A DNA stretch of 64,000 nt. Source: Streptomyces toxytricini (GTDB lineage Bacteria > Actinomycetota > Actinomycetes > Streptomycetales > Streptomycetaceae). Within the stretch, counting starts at the first letter, position 1. Every line of letters starts with the position of its first letter. The stretch spans positions 186,001-250,000 of the forward strand of contig NZ_BMTY01000007.1 in the NCBI RefSeq assembly GCF_014649915.1, read 5' to 3'. The translations under genes and the position numbers were made by a program. The notes under the pieces were generated by a model, which did no database searches, had not been told where the DNA came from, and saw only the letters and a list, made by a program, of their open reading frames with translations. Below, piece after piece: positions 48,279 to 57,751 of this stretch.

Positions 48279-50681
48279 GCCCCGCCGAGCTCGGTGGGGC
48301 TGCTCGGCGAACTACTCACCGACCCCAACGCCTTCTGGTCTCAGCACCTGAACCTTCTGCTCTCCCAGGTGCAGGCGGCGGCCCCGTAGCTGGCTCCCGC
48401 TGCCCGAGTGTCCGCGACGGTCGGCAACCTCATGTACCGGCGTGAGCAGCGCCGGCGGCAGCAGGCCTTGGCCGACGGTGCGCGCCTGGTGTCGATCCTC
48501 GCGCCCCCGGTGGTTGCCGAACGCGGTGGCGAAGTGCTGTGGGCCCAGCTCGCGGGTCTCCTCCGGCCGTGGCCGCAGCGCCTGCTGCACGGACAACCCC
48601 ATCTCGGCTTCGAGTACGCATGCAACAGCGCCGGGCTCGCCATTCGGATGTGGCTGCCGGGAACGATCCCGGTCACTCTGGTGCGGCGCTCCGTGGAGGC
48701 GGCGTGGCCCGGCGCCCACACGACCGTCGCCAACGTAGAGGTGCCCTTCCCCGCCGGCCACCTCTGCACCGCGGACACCCTGCGCCTGGCCCGCCCCGAG
48801 GTACTGCCGCTGCGCACGGACCACAAGACCGATCCATTGCGCGCCCTGCTCCAGGCCGCCACCGGCATGGGCGAGGCCGAGCATGCCCTCGTACAGGTCC
48901 TGGTCCGCCCAGCCACCGGGGCCCGGCTACGCCGCGCCAGGCGCAGCGCCCGACGGCTCCAGGCGGGCCAGACCGCTCCCCGCCTCTCGTCGATCTTCCG
49001 TCTCATCTCCCATGCCCCGCAGCGCACCACCGTGCCCCACGCCGATCCCGCCCACGGTGCCGAGGTCCGTCAGAGCGTCGGCAAGCTGACCGGTCCCCAG
49101 TGGGAGGTCCACCTCCGCTATGCCGTCGTCCTCCCCGCAACGAAGGCCGAGGACGCCCCCGCCGCCGAGGGTCGGCTGCGTGGTCGTGCCCACGCCATCG
49201 CCTCGGCGTTCTCCCTGTACGCAGCGCGCAATTGGCTCGCTCGTCGTCGGCTCCGCAGCCCGTACCCGATCCTGGCCGAGCGCCGGTTCACCGGTCGGGG
49301 GGACCTGCTGTCCGTACCCGAGCTCGCGGCCCTGGCTCATCTGCCCGCTGATCCCGACGCCCCTGGCCTGGCCAGAGCCGGTGCCCGCTCGGTCGCTCCC
49401 CCGCCCGCCATCCCCCAGCCCGAACCGGGCATCAAACCGCTCGGCCGCTCGGACACAGGCACCCGTCGCGCCGTAGGCCTGGCCGTGCCCGACGCCCGCC
49501 ATCACCTGCACCTCATGGGCGCCACCGGATCCGGGAAGTCCACCCTGATCGGCGACCTCGTCCTCGACGACGTGCGCGCCGGCCGCGGGGCGGTCGTCAT
49601 CGACCCCAAGGGCGACCTCGTCGCCGACCTCCTGCACCGGCTGCCAGCCTCCTGCGCGGACCGGCTCCTGATCATCGACCCCGACGACTCCCACACCCCG
49701 CCGTGCCTGAATGTGCTGGACGGGGCGGACATCGACGTCGTCGTGGACAACATCACCGGCATCTTTCGCCAGATCTTCACCGCCTTCTGGGGGCCGCGTA
49801 CGAACGACGTGATGCGCGCGGCCTGCCTGACCCTGCTGCGCCACGCCCAGATCTCTCATCGGCTGGTCACGCTCGCCGACATCCCGCGGCTCCTCGGCGA
49901 ACCGGCCTACCGGCTTCGGGTGGTCCCCGCCATCAAGCACCCCGTCCTCAAGGGCTTCTGGACCTGGTACGAGTCCATGTCCGAACCCTCCCGCGCGGCT
50001 GTGGTCGGCCCAGTGATGAACAAGCTCCGCGCGTTCCTGCTGCGCTCCTTCGCCCGCCAGGCCATCGCCTCGGGCGAGTCCACGTTCCATCTCTCCGACG
50101 TCCTCGACGGCGGAATCCTGCTGGCCCGCCTCCCCAAAGGCGCGCTCGGCGAGGAGACGACCCGGTTGCTCGGCTCGTTCATCGTCGCCAAGACCTGACA
50201 GGCCGCCGCCGCCCGTGCTCGCACCCCCGAACACGCCCGCATTGACGCGTCTCTGTACGTGGATGAGGCACACAACTTCCTCACCCTGCCCTACCTCCTG
50301 GAGGACATACTCGCCGAGGCCCGCGGCTACCGGCTGTCGATGAACCTCGCCCACCAGAACCTCGCCCAGCTCCCACGCGACCTTCGTGAAGGGATCTCAG
50401 CCAACGCCCGGAACAAGGTCTTCTTCAACGCCTCCCCCGAAGACGCCCAGGCACTGGAGCGCCACACGCTGCCCACCCTCGGCGCGCACGATCTCGCCCA
50501 TCTCGGGCCGTACCAGGCCGCCGTTCATCTCCTCGCCGGCGGTGCCGAGACAACCGCGTTCACGCTCACCACCCGCCCGCTGCCCCCGGCCGCCCCCGGC
50601 CGCTCCACCGAACTCCGGGCCGCCGCCGCGCGCCGAGTCGGCGGAAGCACGAGCCGCTCCACCTACGTTCCGCCGCCATAA
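48275..50681 (+). pseudogene. TraG/VirD4-like coupling ATPase, stops at two internal codons
   Basis: Brings DNA to the mating channel. The GTG at 48275 overlaps the previous stop; a frame change near 48292 leads to GLLGELLTDPNAFWSQHLN, then TAG at 48387 where Gln is expected. From 48390 the frame is open to TGA at 50196, at a Trp-like position (IVAKT-stop-QAAAARART), then open to 50681. Walker A LMGATGSGKSTLIGDLV, VVIDPKGDLVADLL, and the C-terminal LYVDEAHNFLT with NLAHQNLAQLP. About 795 aa if repaired. Confidence 0.8.
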
Positions 50682-50697
50682 GAAGGAGTCCAAGGTC

Positions 50698-51564
50698 ATG
50701 CCCACGACCAGTTCCGAGCCCGCCCCCGGCTACGTGCCCCGTGCGGCCGCGCGGAGGCGACGCCCCTCCCAGCCCGCCCAGGGACGAACCGACCTCGCCC
50801 AGCTCTCCACCCGGCTCACCCCACGCGACATCTGGCTCGCCGAGATGCTCCACGAGCACAAGGTGCTCACCTCCCACCACATCACCGCGCTTGCCTTCAC
50901 CGGCCACCGCACGGCCAACCGGCGTCTGCGCAACCTCTACTTCATGGGCGTCCTCGACTCCTTCCGCCCGCTGCGCCAGACCGGCTCCGCACCCGAGCAC
51001 TACACACTCGGCAAGGCCGGCGCGGAACTCCTGGCAGCCCGCGCCGGAGTCGACCTGGCCGCGACCGGGTGGCGCAAGGACGCCTGTGCCCGCATCGCCT
51101 TCTCTCCCACTCTGACCCACACCCTCGGCGTCAACGGCCTCATGGTCGCGCTGGCCACCCGCGGCGGCCTCACCCGCTGGCTGTCCGAACGCTCCGCGAC
51201 CCGCCTGTGGGGCGACTGGATTCACCCCGACGTCTACGGACACGTCGAACACGGCAGCGGCTGCCTCCCGTTCTTCCTCGAGTACGACACCGGCTCATAC
51301 AACCTCGCCCGGGTCGAGGCGAAGCTCCCCGGCTACGCCGCCCTCATCGCCACGACAGGCAGCCGTACGCCCCTCCTCATCCACACCGCCTCCCCGCGGC
51401 GGGAGTCTGCCCTCCGCCGACGGCTCGCCGAGTCCGTCGAGCGGCTCGACCTCCCCCTCGCCACCGCCAACCAGCAGCTTGCGGGCCTGGCCGAGACCGC
51501 ATGGCTGCCCCTCGGCCCAGTACCGGCACAGCGCCTGACCCCGGCCCAACTCGCCACCCACTGA
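50698..51564 (+). CDS. Replication-relaxation family protein (Replic_Relax)
   Basis: 288 aa from ATG with AAGGAG 9 bases upstream. N-terminal winged helix-like region LTPRDIWLAEMLHEHKVLTSHHI and HRTANRRLRNLYFMGVLD; core FFLEYDTGSYNLARVEAKLPGY with the conserved D/E-T-G and R-x-E. Such proteins act as accessory replication or relaxation factors on actinobacterial conjugative elements. It follows the coupling ATPase, 16 bases away. Intact. Confidence 0.75.
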   Translation: MPTTSSEPAPGYVPRAAARRRRPSQPAQGRTDLAQLSTRLTPRDIWLAEMLHEHKVLTSHHITALAFTGHRTANRRLRNLYFMGVLDSFRPLRQTGSAPEHYTLGKAGAELLAARAGVDLAATGWRKDACARIAFSPTLTHTLGVNGLMVALATRGGLTRWLSERSATRLWGDWIHPDVYGHVEHGSGCLPFFLEYDTGSYNLARVEAKLPGYAALIATTGSRTPLLIHTASPRRESALRRRLAESVERLDLPLATANQQLAGLAETAWLPLGPVPAQRLTPAQLATH

Positions 51565-51674
51565 ACCGGACTCGCCGCTGCGCTCACCGAGGACAGCGTC
51601 ATGCCCGAACCCGGCCGTGCCGCCCCCCTCCCCTGGCGTGCCGTTCCCCCGATGCCCCCGGCTCCGGGACGAGC

Positions 51675-52079
51675 GTGAGCGCCACGGCCCCGCTGGTGCA
51701 CTACCGGCTTCATCCGCTCAGCATGACCGACCGCCGAAACCGTGGGGTCTCGCAGCTGTGCCGGGCCGAGGTGTGCACGGCCCTGGCACAGCGCCTCCGG
51801 GCCCTGGCTTCCGCGCCACCGCCCTGGACCGCCCGCCGCGACCTCAATCGCATGTCCCGCCACTTCCACGCTCTCGCTGCGGGGCATCGTGTGGAAGCGC
51901 AGGTACAGCTCGGTCGACGCCGCGCCTGCCTGCGCTCCCTCGCGGCCATGTTGATCAACACTGCCCGCTCCGGCGACGAAGGGGCGGCCGGCGGCATGGG
52001 CAGCAGCGGGAGGACTTCCGCACGCGGCTTGCCGAGGGGCAGGGTCTGTCCGTCGCCGAATTCGTCTACTCGGTCGTGA
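51675..52079 (+). CDS. Hypothetical protein of the transfer region, C-terminus probably replaced
   Basis: 134 aa from GTG 51675. VHYRLHPLSMTDRRNRGVSQLC, HFHALAAGHRVEAQVQLGRRRA and LAAMLINTARSGDEGAAGG read like a real cytoplasmic protein. From about 52000 the DNA is the tyrS fragment in another frame, so the last 25 residues are probably read out of frame. No family recognised. Confidence 0.45.
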   Translation: MSATAPLVHYRLHPLSMTDRRNRGVSQLCRAEVCTALAQRLRALASAPPPWTARRDLNRMSRHFHALAAGHRVEAQVQLGRRRACLRSLAAMLINTARSGDEGAAGGMGSSGRTSARGLPRGRVCPSPNSSTRS

Positions 52080-52825
52080 TGGCCATGGACTCCGTGGCCA
52101 TCACGGCGGACGTCGAACTGGGCGGCGTGGACCAGCTCCTCAATCTCCAGATGTGCCGCAAGGTCATGCAGATCTCCGAGCAGACTCCCGAGATCGTCAT
52201 CACCACCCCGCTCATCGAGGGGACGGACGGCACTGGGGCCAAGATGAGCAAGAGCAAGGGCAACTACGTCGGCCTCACCGCCACCCCGGACGACGTCTAC
52301 GGCCGCCTGATGTCCATCCCGGACCACCTCACTGAGCCCTACTTGAAGCTGCTCACCGAGTGGACGGACGAAGAGATCCAGTTGATCAGCAAGCGCCTGG
52401 CCGACGGCACCGCACACCCCATGGCGATCAAGCGCATCCTCGCTGGCGACGTGGTAGCCGCGCTCCACGGCCTGGAAGCGGCCCAGGCCGCGCGCGCCGA
52501 GTTCACCGCCCGATTCTCCAAGCGCTCCTTCGGCGACACCCAGAACCTCCCGGTCGTCTCTCTGAAGGAACACGCCGAGACCTCCCTGGGCACCCTGCTC
52601 AGCCAAACCCTGGACTTCGCCCCCAGCCTCTCGGCCATCCGCCGCATCGCCCAGCACAACGGCCTCCGCCTGATCAGCGAAGCCAACGGCGAACAGCACA
52701 CCACCCCGCTCGCGGAGCCCTCCGTGCAGCAGACCCTGGCGGCGGTCGTGACGGAGGCCAGCACCGCCGACGGCGCCGTCCTCTACCTCAAAGCGGGCCG
52801 CAAGATCGCCCGCATCGATTCCTAG
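52001..52825 (+). pseudogene. tyrS: Tyrosyl-tRNA synthetase, 3' half only
   Basis: About 274 codons corresponding to the second half of TyrS. REDFRTRLAEGQGLSVAEF, DVELGGVDQLLNLQMCRKVM (tyrosine site), GAKMSKSKGNYVGL (KMSKS loop) and a C-terminal S4-like region ending RKIARIDS. The 5' half with the HIGH motif is missing: upstream DNA belongs to the transfer gene at 51675. A hairpin terminator (52838-52864) still follows. An in-frame GTG/ATG at 52076/52079 could start a short product, but charging activity is excluded. Confidence 0.85.
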
Positions 52826-52837
52826 ACCACGACGGGT

Positions 52838-52864
52838 GGTGCCTCACCTTCGCGGTGGGGCACC
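52838..52864 (+). terminator. Hairpin after the tyrS fragment
   Basis: GGTGCCTCACC (52838-52848) / GGTGGGGCACC (52854-52864), 10 of 11 bp, 5-base loop, 12 bases past the stop. Confidence 0.7.
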
Positions 52865-53064
52865 GCGCCAGGGGTGTGATGCTGCATCGCTCGCGCCACA
52901 GCCCTCAAGAGCAGCGGACAGACCAGCATCAAGCCCTGACTTGTGCTCAACGAACCAGCCCGATTGCGCTCGGCTTCCGGCAAAGACCCAGACCCCCAGC
53001 GAGCAATGACAGCGTGGTGCTGATGCTAGCCTCTCTCCACGCGAGTGTAAGCCTGGGAGGCGAT

Positions 53065-55668
53065 GTGTTGGAGGACGCGAACGGGGCGTCGGTGGAAGCA
53101 AGTGGTGTCGGCGGCCTCACGCTGGTATGCCCCTTGCGAGGCGTTCTCAAGGCCACGGCCAAGCGTGGCGATCTGCTCGGTCCGTCCGAGGAGAAGCTGC
53201 GCATCGATGTGATCCGCCATCTTCTGGCGCTTGGCTACCCCAAGGAACACATCGACACCGAGGCTATCGTCTATAGACTCGGCAACTCGGGACGCAACAG
53301 CCTGCGCACCGATGTCGTCGTCTACGACATCGGAAAGGATGAAGCTCGCGCGCTGCCTCTCGATGAGCGCCTGCTCCACGCTCTCGTCCTGTGCGAGGTG
53401 AAGCGCGATCACGCCAAGGCGGACAGCGCCAAAGAAACGCAGGTCAAGCCCCTCCTGGGGCCAGCCCGCCCAGGAGCTCTCGCCCTCTACTGGGACGACA
53501 TCGAGCAGCGGGTGTTCTGGCACGACGCCCAGAAGCGGGTGAACGAGGCGCCGCTAGCTGCACTGCCCCGGTTCGGCGCGGCGTTCCGCGGAGCTCCGGA
53601 ACTCACCTTCGACGATCTGAAGTCGCCGGGCTCCCTTCTTGACCTGTTCGCCCGGATAGAGGATGTGCTGCACGGGGAGGCGGTCGATGTAGAAGCCCGC
53701 TACACCGCCATGCTCCAGCTCCTCCTCGCCAAACTCTTCGACGAGACCCAGCACTCTGAGAGCCCAGAGGAGAAGCTCGACCTCCAGGACCCCGTGGCGC
53801 TCGGCTACTCGGCGGAGGCAGCCGAGCGCATGTTCAACCGCGTCCTGTCCAGTGCCGTCAAGTACTTCGGCGCCAAACTCCCCAAGAAGGTCCCGGAGCG
53901 CTCCGAGATTCCGGCGGAGGCCCTGAAGCACTCGCTCAGTCTGATCGCTGACCGAAACCTGAGCCAGGCGAGCCCACGCATCGTCCAGGACTTCTATATG
54001 AAGTTCGCCAAGGATCTCTACCGCTGGGACATGGCCCAGTACTTCACACCGACGACACTCAGCGACTTCATCGTCGAGATCGTGGCCCCGCGGCTCACCG
54101 AGAGTGTCAAGGATCCCGCTGCCGGATCTTCCGACTTCCTCATGGCCACCCACCGCCGGCGCAAGGGGAAGAAAGCCCTCGTCAGCACGCTTTTTGGTTC
54201 GGACAACAACGCCACTGCCGTACAGGTGTCTGAACTCAACAAGGTTCTTCACGGCGCGACCGACGTGGAGATCAAGCATGAGGATTCGCTGGCGAATGTC
54301 GACTCCGGCGACAATCTCGCACAGAATGACGTAATAATTTGCAACCCGCCGTTCGGTACCAGCATCACCGAGAAGAACCCATCCGTGCTGGCGAAGTTCG
54401 ACTTGGCGCACGAATGGAAGACAGACGGTACGGGCATCCTCAGGAAGCAGGAAAAGCTTCGAAAGACTCAGCAGAAGGGCATCCTTTTCCTCGAAGCCTG
54501 CGTGAAGATGGTGCGCGCCAGAGGAAGGATCGCTATCATCCTGCCGAACGGATACCTCGCCAACAGGTCGAGTCAGTACCACCTGCTGCGTGAATGGCTC
54601 CTACGGCATTGCAAGATCGCGGGCATCATCGCCTTTCCCCGTTTCACCTTCAAGCAGAGCGGGGCCGACGTCTCGGCGTCCGTGGTTCTCCTTGAGAAGC
54701 GAGAGGTTCCCCTTTCGAGCGCTCGCGAGGACGCCGGCTACGTCTTCTCGGTCGAGATGGTCGAGCGTGTCGGCTGGGAACTGGGAAACAAGGTGGGCCG
54801 TCCCACCTGGAGGCGCGATCCGTCCGACGGCAGCGAGATCGTGGAGGACGGGGAGAAGATCCTCGACGAGGATCTCACCCGGATCCTCTCACGGCTCAAG
54901 GCGAGCGAAACGAGTGAATTCTTCCCCTGGCTCGCGCACGAGGCAGCCGAGACGGGTGAGTCCGGATGGACTGTGCCGATCTCACGCGTCCTTGACGATT
55001 CGATGCTGACCCTTGACCCGAAGAGGCACAGCGAGAAATTCCTGTCTGCGCAAGCAACGGTGAAGGAACGGGATTATTTTCGCCTGGGTGATGTCCTCGA
55101 CATTCGCCCCGAGGTCCCCGTTAGTAAGCAACAGCGGTCAGCAGCCGAGATCTACCGCTACGTGGAGATTTCGGATGTCGGCGTTGGCACCTATTCATGG
55201 TCCGAAGTACGAGGATGGGAACTCCCTGACCGAGCAAAGCAAATGTGTGAGCCGGGCGACGTTTTCGTCGGGAGCATCTGGTCTTCTGTACGAAAGTGGT
55301 TCATGGCCGGCGGAGATTGTTCGCGCGTAGTTGTAACCAACGGGTTCCATCGCCTGAGGTTTAAAGCTGGTATGGAAAGCTACCGGCTCGACCTGGCCGC
55401 GGGTCTGTGCCTCGAGACCTACTGCGTGCAGATGCGCTCGTTGGCTCGTGGTTCCGATGGCCTGGCAGAGATTCACGAGAATGACCTACTTGACGTTGTC
55501 CTCCCCCGGGTGACCGATCCGGAGATCCGGCAGCGCCTGGAGCCGTTCGTCGAGCAGCTGCGTGCGGGACACACCTCACTGCATTCAGCGATTGAGGACC
55601 TCGTTCGCAGGGAGAAGCTTGGATTCTCTGACATTGCGAAGCGGCACAGCCACGTCGTACTCGTCTAG
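53065..55668 (+). CDS. Single-chain restriction-modification-type protein: nuclease N-domain, N6-adenine methylase, specificity-like C-domain
   Basis: 867 aa from GTG 53065 (GGGAGG just upstream; earlier starts possible). Residues about 35-150 resemble the HsdR_N nuclease core: RTDVVVYDIGKDEA and LVLCEVKRDHAK give the D...E-x-K set. The central methylase (about 230-560) has AQYFTPTTLSDFIVEIVAPR, SAM motif KDPAAGSSDFLMATHRR and catalytic VIICNPPFGTS. The C-terminal 250 residues resemble a type I specificity/TRD half. No separate endonuclease or HsdS is adjacent, so it may act like a type IIG enzyme. Intact amid decayed genes, with a strong terminator. Confidence 0.8.
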   Translation: MLEDANGASVEASGVGGLTLVCPLRGVLKATAKRGDLLGPSEEKLRIDVIRHLLALGYPKEHIDTEAIVYRLGNSGRNSLRTDVVVYDIGKDEARALPLDERLLHALVLCEVKRDHAKADSAKETQVKPLLGPARPGALALYWDDIEQRVFWHDAQKRVNEAPLAALPRFGAAFRGAPELTFDDLKSPGSLLDLFARIEDVLHGEAVDVEARYTAMLQLLLAKLFDETQHSESPEEKLDLQDPVALGYSAEAAERMFNRVLSSAVKYFGAKLPKKVPERSEIPAEALKHSLSLIADRNLSQASPRIVQDFYMKFAKDLYRWDMAQYFTPTTLSDFIVEIVAPRLTESVKDPAAGSSDFLMATHRRRKGKKALVSTLFGSDNNATAVQVSELNKVLHGATDVEIKHEDSLANVDSGDNLAQNDVIICNPPFGTSITEKNPSVLAKFDLAHEWKTDGTGILRKQEKLRKTQQKGILFLEACVKMVRARGRIAIILPNGYLANRSSQYHLLREWLLRHCKIAGIIAFPRFTFKQSGADVSASVVLLEKREVPLSSAREDAGYVFSVEMVERVGWELGNKVGRPTWRRDPSDGSEIVEDGEKILDEDLTRILSRLKASETSEFFPWLAHEAAETGESGWTVPISRVLDDSMLTLDPKRHSEKFLSAQATVKERDYFRLGDVLDIRPEVPVSKQQRSAAEIYRYVEISDVGVGTYSWSEVRGWELPDRAKQMCEPGDVFVGSIWSSVRKWFMAGGDCSRVVVTNGFHRLRFKAGMESYRLDLAAGLCLETYCVQMRSLARGSDGLAEIHENDLLDVVLPRVTDPEIRQRLEPFVEQLRAGHTSLHSAIEDLVRREKLGFSDIAKRHSHVVLV

Positions 55669-55750
55669 ATCCGCGCATGACTGAAAGTCATCCCGCACCC
55701 AGTCGAGCATAAATCGCCTCACGGAACGAAACTTTCAGCCTGACCGGAAG

Positions 55751-55778
55751 ATCGGCCGCCCCGAAGGGGGCGGCCGAT
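55751..55778 (+). terminator. Terminator of the restriction-modification gene
   Basis: Perfect 12-bp stem ATCGGCCGCCCC/GGGGCGGCCGAT with GAAG loop, followed by TCCTTTCC, 83 bases after the stop. Confidence 0.85.
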
Positions 55779-56214
55779 TCCTTTCCCTTACAGGAAACCA
55801 ACAATCTGAAAGATCGCCCTCTAGCGACCGTGAGCGGCTGCCCCAAGACCAACTACTCGACGGCTCCGCAGCCCTACGACATCGCACCTTCTCGATACCA
55901 GGTTCATCAGAACCGAGATGGCCCCTAATCACCGCAGTGGCTCTATGCGTCATTGCATCGATCTCGCGATTGGGGCTAGCCGCCCAATCTGGCGTGCAAA
56001 CGAAGGACCTGTCTCCCCAGAGGAACCTGTAAAGGACCCCACACGAACCAATCGGCCACCACCATGCACCAGCGACTACCTCAGCCCTCCGAGTATCCAG
56101 GACTACAGGGCGCCCAAGAATCCCCTTCTCGCTGGCGGAGACCTGGCCTAGAGATAGATCCAAAACATATCCACCTGCGATGAGCACCAGGTGTCCGCTC
56201 CAGTCGACATCACA
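55779..56214. other. Gene-free stretch before the IS
   Basis: About 435 bases. A minus-strand frame (56187-55735) crosses the terminator and has no ribosome site or recognisable motif; another on the plus strand is short. Probably non-coding or debris. Confidence 0.4.
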
Positions 56215-57113
56215 GAGCCGTTTTCATCCTGAATAGCTGCAGTTCAGGAGCGTGTGGACGGCTTGGACGATGGTGCCGATGCGGCGGGTGGAGCATCGGG
56301 CTCGGCGGAGGATCCGCCAGGACTTCAGCTGCGCGAAGGCGCGTTCCCCAAGAGCTCTCAGGCGGGCGTGGTCGCGGTTGAACTGCTGGTAGTGCTCGGG
56401 CTGTTCGCGGTGGTTCTTGTAGGGGGTGCGAACGGTGGCACCGGCGCCCTGGTAGGCACGGTCGGCGAGAACGAGGATCTCTCTGGTGAGGCAGGCCTGG
56501 ACGATGCCGTGGGCCCGGGCCGCGGTCAGGTCGTGGGTGCGGCCCGGTGTCGCACGCGAGAACCACAGAGGTGTGCCGTCGGGACGGGCGATGACCTGCA
56601 CGTTCATCCCATGCTTGCGATGTTTCATGGAGTAGTACGGCTCGTCGGCTGCGATGCGGTCGATGGGAATCAACGTGCCGTCGACGATCACGTGGTCGCC
56701 CTCACCCAGGCCGGTCAGAGCCTCGTGCAGGCCCGGCGCCCACGCCGCGAGGACGTCGAGGGTCTCGTCGACGTAGCGCCAGGCTGTGGCTGTCGAGACG
56801 CCGAAGCCGGCTGCCAGGGCGGGCAGCGTCTCGTTCTTCCGCAGGTGCACCAGCACGAGCAGGGCTTGGCGGAAGTAGCCGAGCTTCCGCCACCGCGAGC
56901 GGCGTTCACACCTTCGTGCGTAGATCAGCCAGGAAACGTGCTCGACCAGCTCATGCGGGACGTCGACCGTGGCACGATACGGGACCAAGCGAGGCTCCTC
57001 GGACGATGCGTGGTGCGTAGGAGAACACCACCGCAACGACCGGGAGCCTCGCCTCGATACACACCCCCGCTGACCTGCCATTTCACCCCACAGAGACAGG
57101 ATGAAAACGGCTC
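56215..57113. mobile_element. IS element with 17-bp perfect terminal inverted repeats (IS5-type transposase)
   Basis: 899 bp. Ends GAGCCGTTTTCATCCTG (56215-56231) and its exact complement at 57097-57113. One transposase gene fills it. No clear target duplication: flanks are ...ATCACA and ACTGAG.... Its right end abuts an att-arm remnant. Confidence 0.92.
56224..56988 (-). CDS. IS5-family DDE transposase
   Basis: 254 aa from TTG 56988 with GAGGAG 6 bases upstream. N-terminal helix-turn-helix (RRSRWRKLGYFRQALLVLVHL, GFGVSTATAWRYVDETL) and DDE_Tnp_4 core: D in VIVDGTLIPIDR, D in LVLADRAYQGAG, E in RLRALGERAFAQLKSWRIL. The frame is open and the catalytic triad complete, so the copy could be active. 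A start at 57081 would lie inside the right end and is less likely. The C-terminus reads through to within 10 bases of the left inverted repeat. Confidence 0.92.
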   Translation of the reverse strand: MVPYRATVDVPHELVEHVSWLIYARRCERRSRWRKLGYFRQALLVLVHLRKNETLPALAAGFGVSTATAWRYVDETLDVLAAWAPGLHEALTGLGEGDHVIVDGTLIPIDRIAADEPYYSMKHRKHGMNVQVIARPDGTPLWFSRATPGRTHDLTAARAHGIVQACLTREILVLADRAYQGAGATVRTPYKNHREQPEHYQQFNRDHARLRALGERAFAQLKSWRILRRARCSTRRIGTIVQAVHTLLNCSYSG

Positions 57114-57163
57114 ACTGAGTCCGGTCTTTTGTCGTTGTTACGTACTGCGCCCGTGTGAGGAGC
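57114..57163 (+). other. Fragment of an att arm cut by the IS
   Basis: ACTGAGTCCGG then TCGTTGTTACGTACTG and CCCGTGTGAGG closely follow 57875-57920 and, less closely, 42538-42587. The tRNA-like core itself is absent, so the IS insertion or a deletion removed it. Confidence 0.55.
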
Positions 57164-57206
57164 GTGTGGCTGTAGCGCCAGGACCGAACCCCTATCGCTC
57201 GCCGGC

Positions 57207-57530
57207 ATGAGCAGCCATCATGATCGGGTGCGCTCTTTCCTCCCCAGCATGCCGATTTCGCCCAGACGTCTGCCGACCTGGGTTCGTCGTGTTGTGCTCT
57301 CCGCCAACGGGGGCTACTGCACGTACTGCAGCAGCGACGGAACTCGTGCAGAGGTCGTTGACCACGTGGAGCCTTTGGAGTGGGGTGGGGCAAACCGCAT
57401 CTCCAATATCGTCCCCGCCTGCCGTTCCTGCAATGCCAGCAAGCGTGATCGCACGCCTCTTCAGTGGCGGCCGGAGCCTGGAGCGCCGTCACTACGACCT
57501 GAAGTGGTGGGACGGCCCTCCTTTCCCTGA
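57207..57530 (+). CDS. HNH endonuclease
   Basis: 107 aa. CTYCSSDGTRAEVVDHVEPLEWGG (in parts), NRISNIVPACRSCNASKRDR form the HNH fold with two CxxC zinc pairs and the catalytic His in VDHVEPL. Start ATG 57207. The frame seems to be lost near 57470: downstream text in another frame (57480-57711) reads like its missing C-terminus. Typical small mobile-element nuclease. Confidence 0.75.
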   Translation: MSSHHDRVRSFLPSMPISPRRLPTWVRRVVLSANGGYCTYCSSDGTRAEVVDHVEPLEWGGANRISNIVPACRSCNASKRDRTPLQWRPEPGAPSLRPEVVGRPSFP

Positions 57531-57711
57531 CTACGTTTTGTCGTTGACGGACGAAGGCCTGCTCAAGCTGGTCGCAGGGGTGCGGTCCGAGGTAGCGGAG
57601 TTGGCCCGCCCCTACCAGGAACGGGCCGCTGCCAAGATGTCAACGGCAAGCCGCCATCCTGGCCGAGGATCTCCTGCACCTCACGGATGGCCAGCAGACA
57701 GAACTTCGTAA
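57531..57711 (+). pseudogene. Probable C-terminal continuation of the HNH gene in a shifted frame
   Basis: Another frame gives LERRHYDLKWWDGPPFPDYV, LSLTDEGLLKLVAGVRSEVAEL and ARPYQERAAAKM, well-formed protein text with no start of its own. A one-base shift near 57470 would join it to the HNH part. Confidence 0.45.
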
Positions 57712-57751
57712 GGCAGTGCTTTCGCTGCTGTCCGGCTAGCGGTGCCCCGAA

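Noticed and set aside
47152..50198. Stop-codon recoding (selenocysteine or reassigned TGA/TAG) in the transfer genes
   Set aside because: Both TGA and TAG occur, alongside frameshifts, with no SECIS-like element, and prfA for UAG is intact; simple decay is enough.
55735..56187. Minus-strand 150-codon frame between the restriction-modification gene and the IS
   Set aside because: It runs through the perfect terminator hairpin, lacks a ribosome site and has low-complexity content.
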